In this document: positions 8,945 to 16,677 of the stretch, in pieces
Numbering within the stretch: the first letter of the stretch is position 1
How the letters are laid out: each line of letters opens with the position of its first letter
Origin: Alkalicoccus urumqiensis
GTDB taxonomy: Bacteria; Bacillota; Bacilli; Bacillales; Salisediminibacteriaceae
Reading direction: 5' to 3'
Length of the DNA stretch: 64,000 bases
Assembly: GCF_002993335.1 (NCBI RefSeq)
Contig: NZ_PVNS01000004.1
Span: 62,001 to 126,000 of the forward strand
The notes under the pieces: generated by a model
What the model was told of the DNA's origin: nothing
The model's database searches: none
Seen by the model: the letters and a program-made list of their open reading frames with translations, nothing else
Made by a program: the position numbers and the translations under genes

Positions 8945-10576
8945 TTACTCTGCCGGTTTATCCGGAGCTTCTTTCTCATCTTTCTCTTCTTCCGGATCGG
9001 CTACGGCAACTGGCGGCGGCTGAACGACCGGATCGGCTTCCGCCTCAGGTGCACGGGATGTGAACGAATCCACAGTATTCTTTACCGATTCTGCTTTCTT
9101 ACTTGTGAAATCTTTGACGATGCCTGCAATATCAATGCCGGTCGCTTGTTTTACCGGCTCCTGCATGCTCATTAGATTTTTCGCTACACTGCTTCCCATC
9201 GTGTTCATACCTTCACCACTGCCGCTGTCGATGACTTTGACCGAATCGATGTTAGAGAGTGGACGGGCAAATTCTGCAGCGACCTGAGGAAGAATTTCAA
9301 TGAGCTTCTCACGGATGATTGCTTCTCCGTTTTCAGCCATTGCTTCTGCAAGAAGGCGGCGTGCTTCTGCTTCTGCTTCACCTTTTTCGCGGATAATCTG
9401 TGCTTCCGCCTGACCTTCACGGACTTTAATTTCCGCTGCGGCATTACCCTGCTCGCGGGTAACTTCCGCTTCGGCCTTTCCTTCCTCTACACGCATGTGC
9501 GCACGGGCTTCCTGAGCAATGCGGTCGGCCTTCGCTTTTGCTTCTGCGGAAATTTCGTCCGACTTTGCTTTCGCTTCGGCTTTTTTCGTTGTTTCGTAGT
9601 AATCCGCGTCGAGTTTTGTCCGGCGGACTTTGTTCTCCTCTTCTTCGAGCTTAACGGAGCGCTCCCGCTCCATAAACTGCGTGTTCAGCTCTTCGTCTTT
9701 TACGCGGCGGTCCAGGACCGCTTTTTCCAGGTCGTAGGCCTGCTCGGATTTCGCCCGGGCTTTTTCCGTATCCTCTTTGATGGAAGCAGCCCGGATGTCT
9801 TTTTCCTTGCGTGCTTCCGCCGTGGAAATCTCACTTTCATACTCACTCTTCTTTGCTTCTTCTTCCGTTTTCGCCTTGTTAATCCGTGTTTCCCGCTGGC
9901 TTTCTGCTTCAGCAACTTCGGCTTCCTTACGGACTTTCGCGATCTGCGGACGACCGAGATTTTCCAGGTAGCCGTTTTCTTCATCCGCGTCGCGGAGGTC
10001 TGTTAATGCAAGAGCCGTAATGTTAAAGCCCATCCGGTCCAGCTGTGTCTGGGCCACTTCCGTAACCTGCTGAGCGAAACCTTCCCGGTCGGCGTTAATG
10101 CCTTCGACCGTCATCTTACTTAAAATCGCACGCAGGTTTCCGTTCAGAACTTCAGAGATTTCGGTTTCGATTTCATCCTGGTCTTTCCCAAGAAACTGCT
10201 CTGCGTAATTCGCGATCCCTTTTAAATCATCCGCCACTTTCACCATGACAACCGCATCCGCGATGATCGGCACTCCGCCTTCAGTATACACACGCGGTGT
10301 TGTCAGTTTCTGCTGGAACGATGTCAGGTTGACCGGTGTCGACGTCTGGAACCGCTTGAGCAGTACCCCGCCGCCGCGGATAATCTTCATGGACCTTCCT
10401 TCTTCGTCCGTAAAAATGTTCGTATCCTTCGTTTCATCTCCAAGTTTCGGTCCCGTAATAATCAACGCTTCGTTGGAGCGGGCTGTCCGGTACCGGATTT
10501 TCATGAAGATGTAATATCCGATCACCGCAACGATCAGCACCACAAGGGCAACCGCTGCATAAATAAATCCCATCAT
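8945..10576 (-). CDS. floT: Flotillin-like protein FloT/YuaG
   Basis: 543 residues from the ATG at 10576 with GAGGAAG upstream. One N-terminal membrane helix (about residues 3-27, ending FMKIRY), then a band-7/SPFH domain to about residue 190, then a long charged coiled coil rich in Glu, Ala, Lys and Arg (EAEVAEAESQRETRINKAK and similar) to about 430, and a Pro/Glu-rich tail. This is the layout of the bacterial flotillin FloT, which organises functional membrane microdomains and is about 510 residues in B. subtilis. The usual NfeD-type partner (YuaF) is not adjacent here. Confidence 0.92.
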   Translation of the reverse strand: MMGFIYAAVALVVLIVAVIGYYIFMKIRYRTARSNEALIITGPKLGDETKDTNIFTDEEGRSMKIIRGGGVLLKRFQTSTPVNLTSFQQKLTTPRVYTEGGVPIIADAVVMVKVADDLKGIANYAEQFLGKDQDEIETEISEVLNGNLRAILSKMTVEGINADREGFAQQVTEVAQTQLDRMGFNITALALTDLRDADEENGYLENLGRPQIAKVRKEAEVAEAESQRETRINKAKTEEEAKKSEYESEISTAEARKEKDIRAASIKEDTEKARAKSEQAYDLEKAVLDRRVKDEELNTQFMERERSVKLEEEENKVRRTKLDADYYETTKKAEAKAKSDEISAEAKAKADRIAQEARAHMRVEEGKAEAEVTREQGNAAAEIKVREGQAEAQIIREKGEAEAEARRLLAEAMAENGEAIIREKLIEILPQVAAEFARPLSNIDSVKVIDSGSGEGMNTMGSSVAKNLMSMQEPVKQATGIDIAGIVKDFTSKKAESVKNTVDSFTSRAPEAEADPVVQPPPVAVADPEEEKDEKEAPDKPAE

Positions 10577-10607
10577 GCACAACACTTCCTCTCTTATGTA
10601 TTACAGG

Positions 10608-10643
10608 AAAAAACCTGCATCTGTGTTGGTATACGGATGCAGG
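10608..10643 (-). terminator. Rho-independent terminator of the lipase gene
   Basis: On the minus strand CCTGCATC and GATGCAGG (10614-10621, 10636-10643) pair and are followed by six T. It lies about 65 bases after the lipase stop. It may end the gas vesicle transcript as well, since no terminator separates the lipase from gvpJ. Confidence 0.8.
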
Positions 10644-10708
10644 AAGTGGAAGTTCCTCGAAAAAGGAAATTCGTATATTATTTTATGCTGCTATCTTGCA
10701 GGGAAAGG

Positions 10709-11464
10709 TTATTTCACTGAATCTGATACGGAGGGCAGAAAGCGCCTCGATTTTTCAATAATAAACGGCAGATCATGATCAAGCGTTGCCACATGATAGC
10801 TTTCCCCAAGCAGGTGCTTCTCTTTCTGCTTCGATGAAATGCCTTCCATAATTAAATCCGTATTGTACGGCGGCACGACATGGTCTTCCTCGGAAACAAA
10901 AAAAAGCGCCGGTGTCCTTACTTCAGGGAGGTGCTGCTTCACACGGTCCATGAGCGGCAGAAGCTCCCGGATGGACGTCGTCGGGGTTTTATCGTACGCA
11001 AGCTCTTCGACGCCGGGCTTTTTTATATCTGATCCGATCGCATCAAGAAAACGGACCTCTTCCATCTGCAGCACCGGCTCCATTTCCGGTACCTCCACGG
11101 CTGGATTGATCAGAATAATCCCTTGAATATCAGGATGATGTTCTGCCAGATGCAGAACCAGCGTGCCGCCCATAGACAGACCGGCGGCATAAATCGTATC
11201 ACAGCGCTCCCGAAGCCAGTGAAGCCCTTCTTCTACAGAAGCAATCCAGTCTTCACTCGTACTTTTCTCCATATCCTCCGGATCGGTGCCATGTCCGGCA
11301 AGGCGGACACCGCAGACCGTATAGCCATCTTCGATAAACGCCTGCCCGAACGCGCGCATGCTCTGCGTCGTCCCGGTAAATCCGTGTGAAATCAATATAC
11401 CGGTCCGGCCGCCCTCATTGTAAAACGGCTCCGCACCAGGCAGAACGGGGTAGTTCTCCTGCAT
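10709..11464 (-). CDS. Monoacylglycerol lipase / carboxylesterase (alpha/beta hydrolase)
   Basis: 251 residues, closely matching the pattern of the Bacillus sp. H257 monoacylglycerol lipase. The oxyanion motif HGFTGT (27-32), nucleophile Ser97 in GLSMGG, Asp194 in SEEDHVVPP and His224 in ESYHVATLD form a complete catalytic triad at the expected positions. Cytosolic; expected to release fatty acid from monoacylglycerols or short esters. It lies 33 bases after gvpJ on the same strand with no visible terminator between, so it may be co-transcribed with the gas vesicle operon. Confidence 0.88.
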   Translation of the reverse strand: MQENYPVLPGAEPFYNEGGRTGILISHGFTGTTQSMRAFGQAFIEDGYTVCGVRLAGHGTDPEDMEKSTSEDWIASVEEGLHWLRERCDTIYAAGLSMGGTLVLHLAEHHPDIQGIILINPAVEVPEMEPVLQMEEVRFLDAIGSDIKKPGVEELAYDKTPTTSIRELLPLMDRVKQHLPEVRTPALFFVSEEDHVVPPYNTDLIMEGISSKQKEKHLLGESYHVATLDHDLPFIIEKSRRFLPSVSDSVK

Positions 11465-11497
11465 GTTTCTTCACCTCGTCTTCAACAGTATGCTGTA

Positions 11498-11815
11498 TTA
11501 TGAATCCGATTTGTTTTCCTGCAGCGCATTTTTCTCTAATTCTTCAATCCGCTGACGGAGATCGTCATTTTCCTGTTTCAGGCTGTTGGCACTGGATGAG
11601 TAATAAGGGTCGGTCTCCCACCAGTCCATGCCGATCTCTTTCGCTTTATCCACGGAGGCGATCAGCAGCCTGATCCGAATGGTAATTAATTCGATTTCTG
11701 CAAGGCTGATGGAGATATCCCCTGCAATGACCACCCCTTTATCCAGAACGGTTTCCAGGACATCCACAAGACTGTTGGCAGCCGTGGGATGCTTGATTTG
11801 TTCCATATCCGACAT
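11498..11815 (-). CDS. gvpJ: Gas vesicle protein GvpJ
   Basis: 105 residues. The first 55 residues are a GvpA-family core (SLVDVLETVLDKGVVI, IELITIRIRLLIASVDKA) and the tail forms a charged coiled coil (LKQENDDLRQRIEELEKN). GvpJ is a minor GvpA paralog thought to take part in nucleation and shell shape. Last gvp gene of the operon, 19 bases after gvpK. The tail distinguishes it from the main structural gene gvpA at 14496. Confidence 0.88.
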   Translation of the reverse strand: MSDMEQIKHPTAANSLVDVLETVLDKGVVIAGDISISLAEIELITIRIRLLIASVDKAKEIGMDWWETDPYYSSSANSLKQENDDLRQRIEELEKNALQENKSDS

Positions 11816-11834
11816 TGGATCTCTCCTCTCTTTA

Positions 11835-12146
11835 TTAAAGCAGGTTGCCGAGCGGTCCCAGATCGATGTTCAGATCGTCTTTTGTGAGACCGAAATACTC
11901 CTGCAGTTCTTCCATTTTGCTTTCAAGTTCCCAGAGTGCTTCACCGAGCCGCTCCACTTCTTCATCCGAAAGACTGCCGCTTTCCACACGGCGCATCGCC
12001 TGACGTTCAACCAGTTCGCGGACAAGTTCAATGACGGTGAGAACGAGCTGGGCAAGGCCGTCCTGGGCATTTTCAGAATCAAATGCGATGCGGCTGGAAT
12101 TATCCCGCTGCTCAACGGCTCCCTGCTGTGGTGTGAGACTGCTCAT
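11835..12146 (-). CDS. gvpK: Gas vesicle protein GvpK
   Basis: 103 residues; the sequence from NAQDGLAQLVLTVIELVREL through RQAMRRVESGSLSDEEVERL is the GvpK family signature. The ATG at 12146 has GGAGGAAG upstream and overlaps the end of gvpS by 35 bases, so translation of the two is probably coupled. GvpK is a conserved accessory protein needed for vesicle assembly. Confidence 0.9.
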   Translation of the reverse strand: MSSLTPQQGAVEQRDNSSRIAFDSENAQDGLAQLVLTVIELVRELVERQAMRRVESGSLSDEEVERLGEALWELESKMEELQEYFGLTKDDLNIDLGPLGNLL

Positions 12147-12339
12147 GGTAATCTTCCTCCCTTGATTGGATTAATGTTTCGACAGAGGTCAGCAGAATGC
12201 GCAGATCCAGATAGACAAGATCGATCCCGGCAACAGAAATAACAATGTCCCCTTTTATGGCCACTCCTTTATCCAGAACGCAGTCAAGAACATCGACGAG
12301 GGATGTTTCCTGATCCGGATTCAGTTCCCGCATACTCAT
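12112..12339 (-). CDS. gvpS: Gas vesicle protein GvpS (GvpA/J/M-family paralog)
   Basis: 75 residues with a GvpA-type core (SLVDVLDCVLDKGVAIKGDI, YLDLRILLTSVETLI) and a short polar tail. Position between gvpL and gvpK matches gvpS of the B. megaterium cluster. A minor shell or nucleation component. It could equally be called GvpM; the two names cover the same paralog class. Confidence 0.8.
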   Translation of the reverse strand: MSMRELNPDQETSLVDVLDCVLDKGVAIKGDIVISVAGIDLVYLDLRILLTSVETLIQSREEDYHEQSHTTAGSR

Positions 12340-12362
12340 TGCCTCCCTCCTTCCCTTGCAGA

Positions 12363-13145
12363 TTATGTAGTTTCAGCCGCAGCAAAATGATACGGAGGCC
12401 ATGGTCCGGACACTTCAACGATCAATCCACGCCCCAGCTTTTCTTCTTCTTCTTTAAACGCTTTGATTCTCGAGGCAGCTTCGTTGAGCTGTTCTTCTCC
12501 ATAGAAAAGAAACACATCGTTCGCAGCCATTTCTTCTCTTCGTCCGCTCACCTGCTTTTCCCACGTTTTTTTTCTCTCAGCTTTTTCAGCACACGACGCG
12601 ACTGCATGAAACAGCTCCGATGCACGCTCCTCTGCTTCCTGTTCAGCACGTGCCCGGAGATCCTGCTGCAGCTTTTTCCGTGCAAAAAACTGCTTTCCTT
12701 TGGAGAGCCCGGCGATGGATTCTTCCATTTCTCTTGCGGAATCAGCATGATTCATCCATGTTTCCACATGCAGAAACAACTTGACTTTCCATTCCTCTCT
12801 GCCGTCAACTTCCTTCAGCCTGGACTGCAGATACGATTCTTTTTCTTCCGGAAGCAGCGGCTTCGATGCAAATACGGTTCCAAAAGACACCGGCAGGACA
12901 GGAACATTCTCGAAGATTTTCTGCACCACCTGATGATGATGCGCCGCTTTTTCCTGGACCCACACCGGCTCTTCCACTTTCTCCTGCAGGCGTTCAGGTT
13001 GAAATTCCTCCGCATCCACCTCCGTTGCAGCTGCAAAGAGCTCTCCTTCGCTCACAAATTGGACGGGCTCGCCGTCTATACCGGGGTAAACAAACGCTTC
13101 CTCCGGTTTTCTATTCGTATAGCCATACACATACCAGCTTTTCAC
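12363..13145 (-). CDS. gvpL: Gas vesicle protein GvpL (GvpL/F family)
   Basis: 260 residues. It has the family's N-terminal ferredoxin-like part (WYVYGYT), the mid-motif VLPVSFGTVF and the C-terminal GPWPPYHF. Between them lies a charged helical region (about 120-215). Overlaps gvpG by four bases. GvpL/F proteins bind GvpA and other accessory proteins during assembly. Distinguished from gvpF by position after gvpG, as in B. megaterium. Confidence 0.88.
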   Translation of the reverse strand: MKSWYVYGYTNRKPEEAFVYPGIDGEPVQFVSEGELFAAATEVDAEEFQPERLQEKVEEPVWVQEKAAHHHQVVQKIFENVPVLPVSFGTVFASKPLLPEEKESYLQSRLKEVDGREEWKVKLFLHVETWMNHADSAREMEESIAGLSKGKQFFARKKLQQDLRARAEQEAEERASELFHAVASCAEKAERKKTWEKQVSGRREEMAANDVFLFYGEEQLNEAASRIKAFKEEEEKLGRGLIVEVSGPWPPYHFAAAETT

Positions 13146-13366
13146 GATTCTTCCCCTTTCGCCTGACGATACCGCTCCAGAAGCACTTCCTCCTGCTCAT
13201 CGTATTCTTCTTCCGACAATGTGCCTTCGTCCAGCTGCAGCTGAAGAAGCGCGAGCTGCCGCTGAATTTCTTTTGGGTCATAATATTGGCGGTCGGCTTC
13301 TTCTTTTACTTTCCTCGCTGCAAACACAACGGTATCGAGCGGCCAAGTAAATAATTTCCCAATCAT
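13142..13366 (-). CDS. gvpG: Gas vesicle protein GvpG
   Basis: 74 residues, with the family pattern FTWPLDTVVFAARKVKEEAD at the N-terminus and an acidic helical C-terminus (LQLDEGTLSEEEYDEQEEVLL). It sits between gvpF and gvpL with one- and four-base overlaps, the standard F-G-L order. Accessory protein essential for vesicle formation in tested species. Confidence 0.88.
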   Translation of the reverse strand: MIGKLFTWPLDTVVFAARKVKEEADRQYYDPKEIQRQLALLQLQLDEGTLSEEEYDEQEEVLLERYRQAKGEES

Positions 13367-14106
13367 CAGCGGCCTGCTTTCATCTGAATATCCACAAAAT
13401 TAAACGGCGGCCACGGACCGGTATAGGTAAATGAGAGTTTTTCTTTCCACTCATCGTGGAGCCGGTTCACTTCTTCATCGAACGCTTCCTCATTTTCCTC
13501 ATGAACGAGAAAGGAAGCATTCATCACCATTTTCTCATGCATGAGATCATTCGATTTCACGCTGTCCGCAATTTTAGATAGAGGTTTAAAAAAGGACTGC
13601 TGAATGTTTTCGTGAAGCTCTTTCATAAAAGCAGCGGAAGCCTCTCCAGCTTCCAGACGCTCCCCAAAATGAAGCTGTCCTTTTTTCTGCTGTTTTGCCT
13701 TAATATTTTTCAGTACCGGCGAACGGGAAGCAAGCTCCCGAAGATACGTTTCATCTGCCGTAAGCCGGAGGCCGACTTCCATCCGGTTTTCAAGCTTCGG
13801 AAACATTTTTTCCGCCTGCGGCCGCAGTGTGGTCAGCAGTTTTTTGACGTCTTTTTTCTCCTGAAGCACGGTACCGAAACTCATCGGCAGAAACGTTTCC
13901 CGCGTGTGGGCTTCACTCGTGATTTTCTGATGTGTGCGGGCATTTTTCCGGCTTGGATCAAACGACGTTTCGTTCACGTCCGCTACCACCGCTGCCATTT
14001 GATTCGTCTCAATGGGAAGCACCCGGTAGGACTTGCCGTTCAATTCTGCGTGCGGCCAGTTCTCCCCGCCGTTTCCACGGATAATTCCGAATACATAGTA
14101 CGCCAT
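13366..14106 (-). CDS. gvpF: Gas vesicle protein GvpF (GvpL/F family)
   Basis: 246 residues. N-terminal YYVFGIIRG, central LPMSFGTVLQ (where the fold's two domains join) and C-terminal GPWPPFNFV are the GvpF/L hallmarks. GvpF is the member reported to lie on the gas-facing or assembly side and to bind GvpA. The stop overlaps the gvpG start by one base, and the gene follows gvpO at 14 bases. Confidence 0.88.
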   Translation of the reverse strand: MAYYVFGIIRGNGGENWPHAELNGKSYRVLPIETNQMAAVVADVNETSFDPSRKNARTHQKITSEAHTRETFLPMSFGTVLQEKKDVKKLLTTLRPQAEKMFPKLENRMEVGLRLTADETYLRELASRSPVLKNIKAKQQKKGQLHFGERLEAGEASAAFMKELHENIQQSFFKPLSKIADSVKSNDLMHEKMVMNASFLVHEENEEAFDEEVNRLHDEWKEKLSFTYTGPWPPFNFVDIQMKAGR

Positions 14107-14120
14107 GAGCGCCTTCCTCC

Positions 14121-14405
14121 TTAAGCTTCTTCTTCCTCTTCTTCCTCATGCAGATCTGTGGACGTGCGCTGACGCAGTCCTGTCCGGTGAAAGGAAGTCA
14201 CTTCTCCTTTACTGTTTACCCGGACGAGGTAGGATCCGACGATCTGGTCACGCCCGTAACGGCGCATGTAATCTTTTTCCTCCACTACTTCCGTTCCTAC
14301 TTCCCAGTAGTTCCCCTTGTTGGCAACAGACGTAAATCGCAGTACCGGTGCCACGTTCTCGTTCATAAACTCGCGCACTTCTTTCATCATTTCCTGGGGT
14401 TTCAT
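14121..14405 (-). CDS. gvpO: Gas vesicle protein GvpO
   Basis: 94 residues. The pattern RFTSVANKGNYWEVGTEVVE followed by YLVRVNSKGEV matches the GvpO family of haloarchaea, actinomycetes and bacilli; the last dozen residues are mostly Glu. In haloarchaea GvpO is needed for vesicle formation and affects expression. It follows gvpA after a strong stem-loop, and starts the accessory part of the operon. Confidence 0.82.
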   Translation of the reverse strand: MKPQEMMKEVREFMNENVAPVLRFTSVANKGNYWEVGTEVVEEKDYMRRYGRDQIVGSYLVRVNSKGEVTSFHRTGLRQRTSTDLHEEEEEEEA

Positions 14406-14445
14406 GCCATCCCTCCTCAGTTAGTTTTTCGTTCATAAAAGAAAG

Positions 14446-14489
14446 CGGGAAAGGCCGGAAGCATCCATTTCGGTGCTTCCGGCTTCCCG
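14446..14489 (-). terminator. Strong stem-loop between gvpA and gvpO (probable partial terminator or mRNA 3' end)
   Basis: On the minus strand GCCGGAAGCA and TGCTTCCGGC (14474-14483 with 14454-14463) form a 10-bp perfect stem that extends through GGGAA/TTCCC. It is followed by a T-rich but interrupted tract. It sits directly after the gvpA stop, so it could let gvpA mRNA exceed that of the accessory genes. Confidence 0.7.
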
Positions 14490-14495
14490 TCATTA

Positions 14496-14756
14496 TCAGG
14501 CGAAGTTCAGCTGTTCGCGTCCACCGGAGGAACCGTCTTCAATTTCACCCTGGACTTCATCCCTTAACAGTCCGACTGCTTCGGCATACCGAAGCCATGT
14601 ATCAACACTCGCAATAACAACCCGTGCTTCGATGGTAATCAGCTCGATCCCCACCAGAGAAATGCGGGCATAGAGATCGATAACAATCCCTTTGTCCAAA
14701 ATGCGGTCAATAACATCTGCCAGACTGGATGAATCCGTACTCTTTTGAATAGCCAT
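14496..14756 (-). CDS. gvpA: Gas vesicle major structural protein GvpA
   Basis: 86 residues. The core ([18 protein letters not shown], then [33 protein letters not shown]) is nearly the same as B. megaterium GvpB and other GvpA proteins; the tail after residue 70 is short and polar. GvpA forms the gas-permeable rib-like wall of the vesicle. It is the only GvpA-type gene here without a long extra tail or truncation, so it is the main shell gene. Confidence 0.95.
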   Translation of the reverse strand: MAIQKSTDSSSLADVIDRILDKGIVIDLYARISLVGIELITIEARVVIASVDTWLRYAEAVGLLRDEVQGEIEDGSSGGREQLNFA

Positions 14757-14773
14757 CTAATCATTCCTTCCTT

Positions 14774-15217
14774 CTAAGGTTTTTTAATATAGGAAGCTCC
14801 TTTAATGGAGCTGGCCCCCTTCACATTGGCATACCCTTTAATATCGGCAGCCTTCTTAATACCATCTGAACTGCTTCCACCTGAAGCGTTGGTCAAAGCA
14901 TTATCCTGCAGCTCTTCTTTCATGTTCTTTCCCTGTCTCTGAAGTTCTTCTTTCGCTTCTGAAGCCCGCTCTTTCGCCTTTTCTTTCGTTTCCTTCAATT
15001 TGTCGCCGGCTTCAGAAAAGCTCTCTTCGAACTCTTCCTTTTTTTCTTTCGCATGGGAAAACTTATCGTAAAGATCTTTTGCTGTCTCGCCTGCCTCAAC
15101 CGCTTCTTCACCTTTTGGGAGGTTCTCTGCGGCATCTTTCCCCGCATCTGTAAAATCGTCTTTCAACGAAGAGGCCTTATCTTTAATTTTCTTTTTCAAG
15201 GATGGATCATCCGTCAT
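14774..15217 (-). CDS. Gas vesicle accessory protein, GvpQ-like
   Basis: 147 residues; the ATG at 15217 follows GGGGAGGG at eight bases, better than the GTG at 15226. It overlaps the end of the GvpU gene by 11 bases. The protein is almost wholly charged amphipathic helix (KDLYDKFSHAKEKKEEFEES, KETKEKAKERASEAKEEL) with a short repeated tail IKGYANVKGASSIKGASYIK. This fits the highly charged GvpP/GvpQ/GvpT accessory class of Bacillus clusters; which letter applies is uncertain. No enzymatic motif. Confidence 0.65.
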   Translation of the reverse strand: MTDDPSLKKKIKDKASSLKDDFTDAGKDAAENLPKGEEAVEAGETAKDLYDKFSHAKEKKEEFEESFSEAGDKLKETKEKAKERASEAKEELQRQGKNMKEELQDNALTNASGGSSSDGIKKAADIKGYANVKGASSIKGASYIKKP

Positions 15218-15581
15218 CGTCGTCACCCTCCCCGCTCAGTCGTCCGAAAAAGAAGCTGTCCACTTTATCAATCCGGCCGCGCCAGAGCACGCCTTCATCG
15301 GACGGAAGCGGCCGGCCTTCAATATCAAAGAACTGGGCATCCGCAAGATGGATAAAATGTACATCTGCATCATCTGCCGCACCGGTATCTTCGGCCGCCT
15401 TTTTTAAAAGCTCTCCGGGTGCACCTTCAAATTCTTCTGCCAGGTGCTCCAGATACTCGGAAGCACCGATCATTTCACCGCTTATTAACAGCCCCTGCAT
15501 ATGAAGGGTAATGGATGGAGTTTCCTCGTCATCGCCATTTAGACTCGAGACAACCCGCTGCAGCAGTACATCTTCACTCAC
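15207..15581 (-). CDS. gvpU: Gas vesicle protein GvpU
   Basis: 124 residues. The GTG at 15581 is preferred because AGGAGG lies eight bases upstream. SITLHMQGLLISGEMIGASE, then LEHLAEEF and later HFIHLADAQFF with GVLWRGRIDKVDSFFFG, match the GvpU accessory family. In B. megaterium gvpU ends the cluster; here it lies upstream of gvpA. GvpU has been linked to vesicle clustering in cells (recalled, not testable here). Very acidic C-terminal end. Confidence 0.75.
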   Translation of the reverse strand: MSEDVLLQRVVSSLNGDDEETPSITLHMQGLLISGEMIGASEYLEHLAEEFEGAPGELLKKAAEDTGAADDADVHFIHLADAQFFDIEGRPLPSDEGVLWRGRIDKVDSFFFGRLSGEGDDDDG

Positions 15582-15593
15582 GGATACCACCTC

Positions 15594-16157
15594 CTACGAT
15601 GATTTTTTACGAACGGTCGTTTTCCGGCTTCTCGCGCTCTGTCCTCTTCCCGGCGAGGAAGAACCGGTGGAAGAAAGCTTGTCCAGCTTTTTTTCCATGG
15701 ATTCCAGGCGCTTTTTCAATTCTTCATTCTCTTTTTCGAGCTCTTTTTCCCGTCCGGAGGCTTTCTTTGACGATTTCTGGCTGGACTCTTCCGAATCGGC
15801 TTCTTCCTCTGTATTTTCTGATGAACTGAATGAATCTCGGATCCGGCTCACTTTCTCGCCGGCGCTCTCTTTCCATTTCGCAGTTGCACCTTTTACTTTA
15901 TCGCCGGTGTTCCTGCTTCTTTCTTTTACGTTATCCGACGTTTCTCTACTTTTTTCTTTTAGATTATCCGTAGTTTCTCTGCTTTTCTCTTTCAGATTAT
16001 TCGTCGTCTCACGCCCTTTTTCTTTGAGCCCGCCGCCTTCTATATTCAATAATTTTTCGCGGATCGCCTCGCGCTTTCCCGGAGATAGATAATAACCGAC
16101 GGCTCCGCCGATTAACGCTCCGGAAACCGTGTTTGAAACAGTTCGGGTTTTAGCCAT
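15594..16157 (-). CDS. Gas vesicle accessory protein with YtxH-like start and 11-residue repeats (GvpP/GvpT-like)
   Basis: 187 residues. A glycine-rich hydrophobic segment (SGALIGGAVGYYLSPGKREAI, about 12-33) resembles YtxH proteins. Residues 43-90 hold four 11-residue repeats of the form LKEKSRETTDN, an amphipathic LEA-like helix. A coiled coil (EKELEKENEELKKRLESMEKKL, about 136-160) and a basic Ser/Arg tail follow. It overlaps the preceding gene by one base. Likely a surface or stress-type accessory factor rather than a shell subunit. Confidence 0.65.
   Translation of the reverse strand: MAKTRTVSNTVSGALIGGAVGYYLSPGKREAIREKLLNIEGGGLKEKGRETTNNLKEKSRETTDNLKEKSRETSDNVKERSRNTGDKVKGATAKWKESAGEKVSRIRDSFSSSENTEEEADSEESSQKSSKKASGREKELEKENEELKKRLESMEKKLDKLSSTGSSSPGRGQSARSRKTTVRKKSS
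15888..16031. repeat. In-gene tandem repeat, 33-bp unit, four copies
   Basis: The DNA encoding residues 43-90 of the GvpP/GvpT-like protein repeats every 33 bases. The middle two units are the most alike and the outer ones have drifted. Such a repeat can vary in copy number by slippage without changing frame. Confidence 0.75.
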
Positions 16158-16510
16158 TAAGAATCCTCCTTATCGTTCTGCTTTTCTTCGAGAAGCTGCT
16201 CCATCATTCTTTCCAGCCGGTCCAGGCGTTCATTCACATCGTCACGGTTGTCTTCTGAACTGTTCTCTTCCTGATGACCGCCGGGGAGAAGCCTGCTGAG
16301 CATACCACCCTGCTGCTCCTGACGGGACTGGAGTACATGGTACGCCTGCATCGCGGCTGCAGCCGCTGCTTCGGATGTGACTGCCTTAATAAATAATTTT
16401 CTGGCCCCGGATGAACTGGACAACAGGCCGCTCAGCCCGCCGAGAGCTGCTCCTGCTGCGATGTACGTTTTTTCCTGACGGGAGTAATCATCTTTCGCTC
16501 TATCTGCCAT
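16157..16510 (-). CDS. First gene of gvp operon, small accessory protein (GvpP/GvpT-like)
   Basis: 117 residues from the ATG at 16510, placed just after AAGGAGCGGAGG. A small hydrophobic stretch YIAAGAALGGLSGLL (about 16-30) and an Ala-rich helix (SEAAAAAAMQAYHVL) precede an acidic linker and a C-terminal coiled coil (VNERLDRLERMMEQLLEE). No named domain is certain; its place at the head of the gas vesicle operon and overlap with the next gene indicate a gas vesicle accessory role. Confidence 0.6.
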   Translation of the reverse strand: MADRAKDDYSRQEKTYIAAGAALGGLSGLLSSSSGARKLFIKAVTSEAAAAAAMQAYHVLQSRQEQQGGMLSRLLPGGHQEENSSEDNRDDVNERLDRLERMMEQLLEEKQNDKEDS

Positions 16511-16592
16511 GCCTCCGCTCCTTTCTGAATTTCCCATTTCTCTTTCCATACCTTTAAATACTGGTTATTAATCTTTTTTTTTCAGAAATAAG

Positions 16593-16627
16593 AAAATAGC
16601 CTGCTTCTCCACATGGAAAAACAGGCT
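16593..16627 (-). terminator. Probable terminator after the methyltransferase gene
   Basis: On the minus strand AGCCTG pairs with CAGGCT around an inner CCATGTGG palindrome, followed by ATTTTCTT. It isolates the gvp operon from the upstream gene. Confidence 0.55.
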
Positions 16628-16677
16628 CAGGGCGTATGCTTCATGAAGAGAATAATCGCTATACCCCTACTTTTGAC

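Noticed and set aside
12303-13166. 287-codon plus-strand open frame opposite gvpL
   Set aside because: Shadow of gvpL; no ribosome site or recognisable protein.
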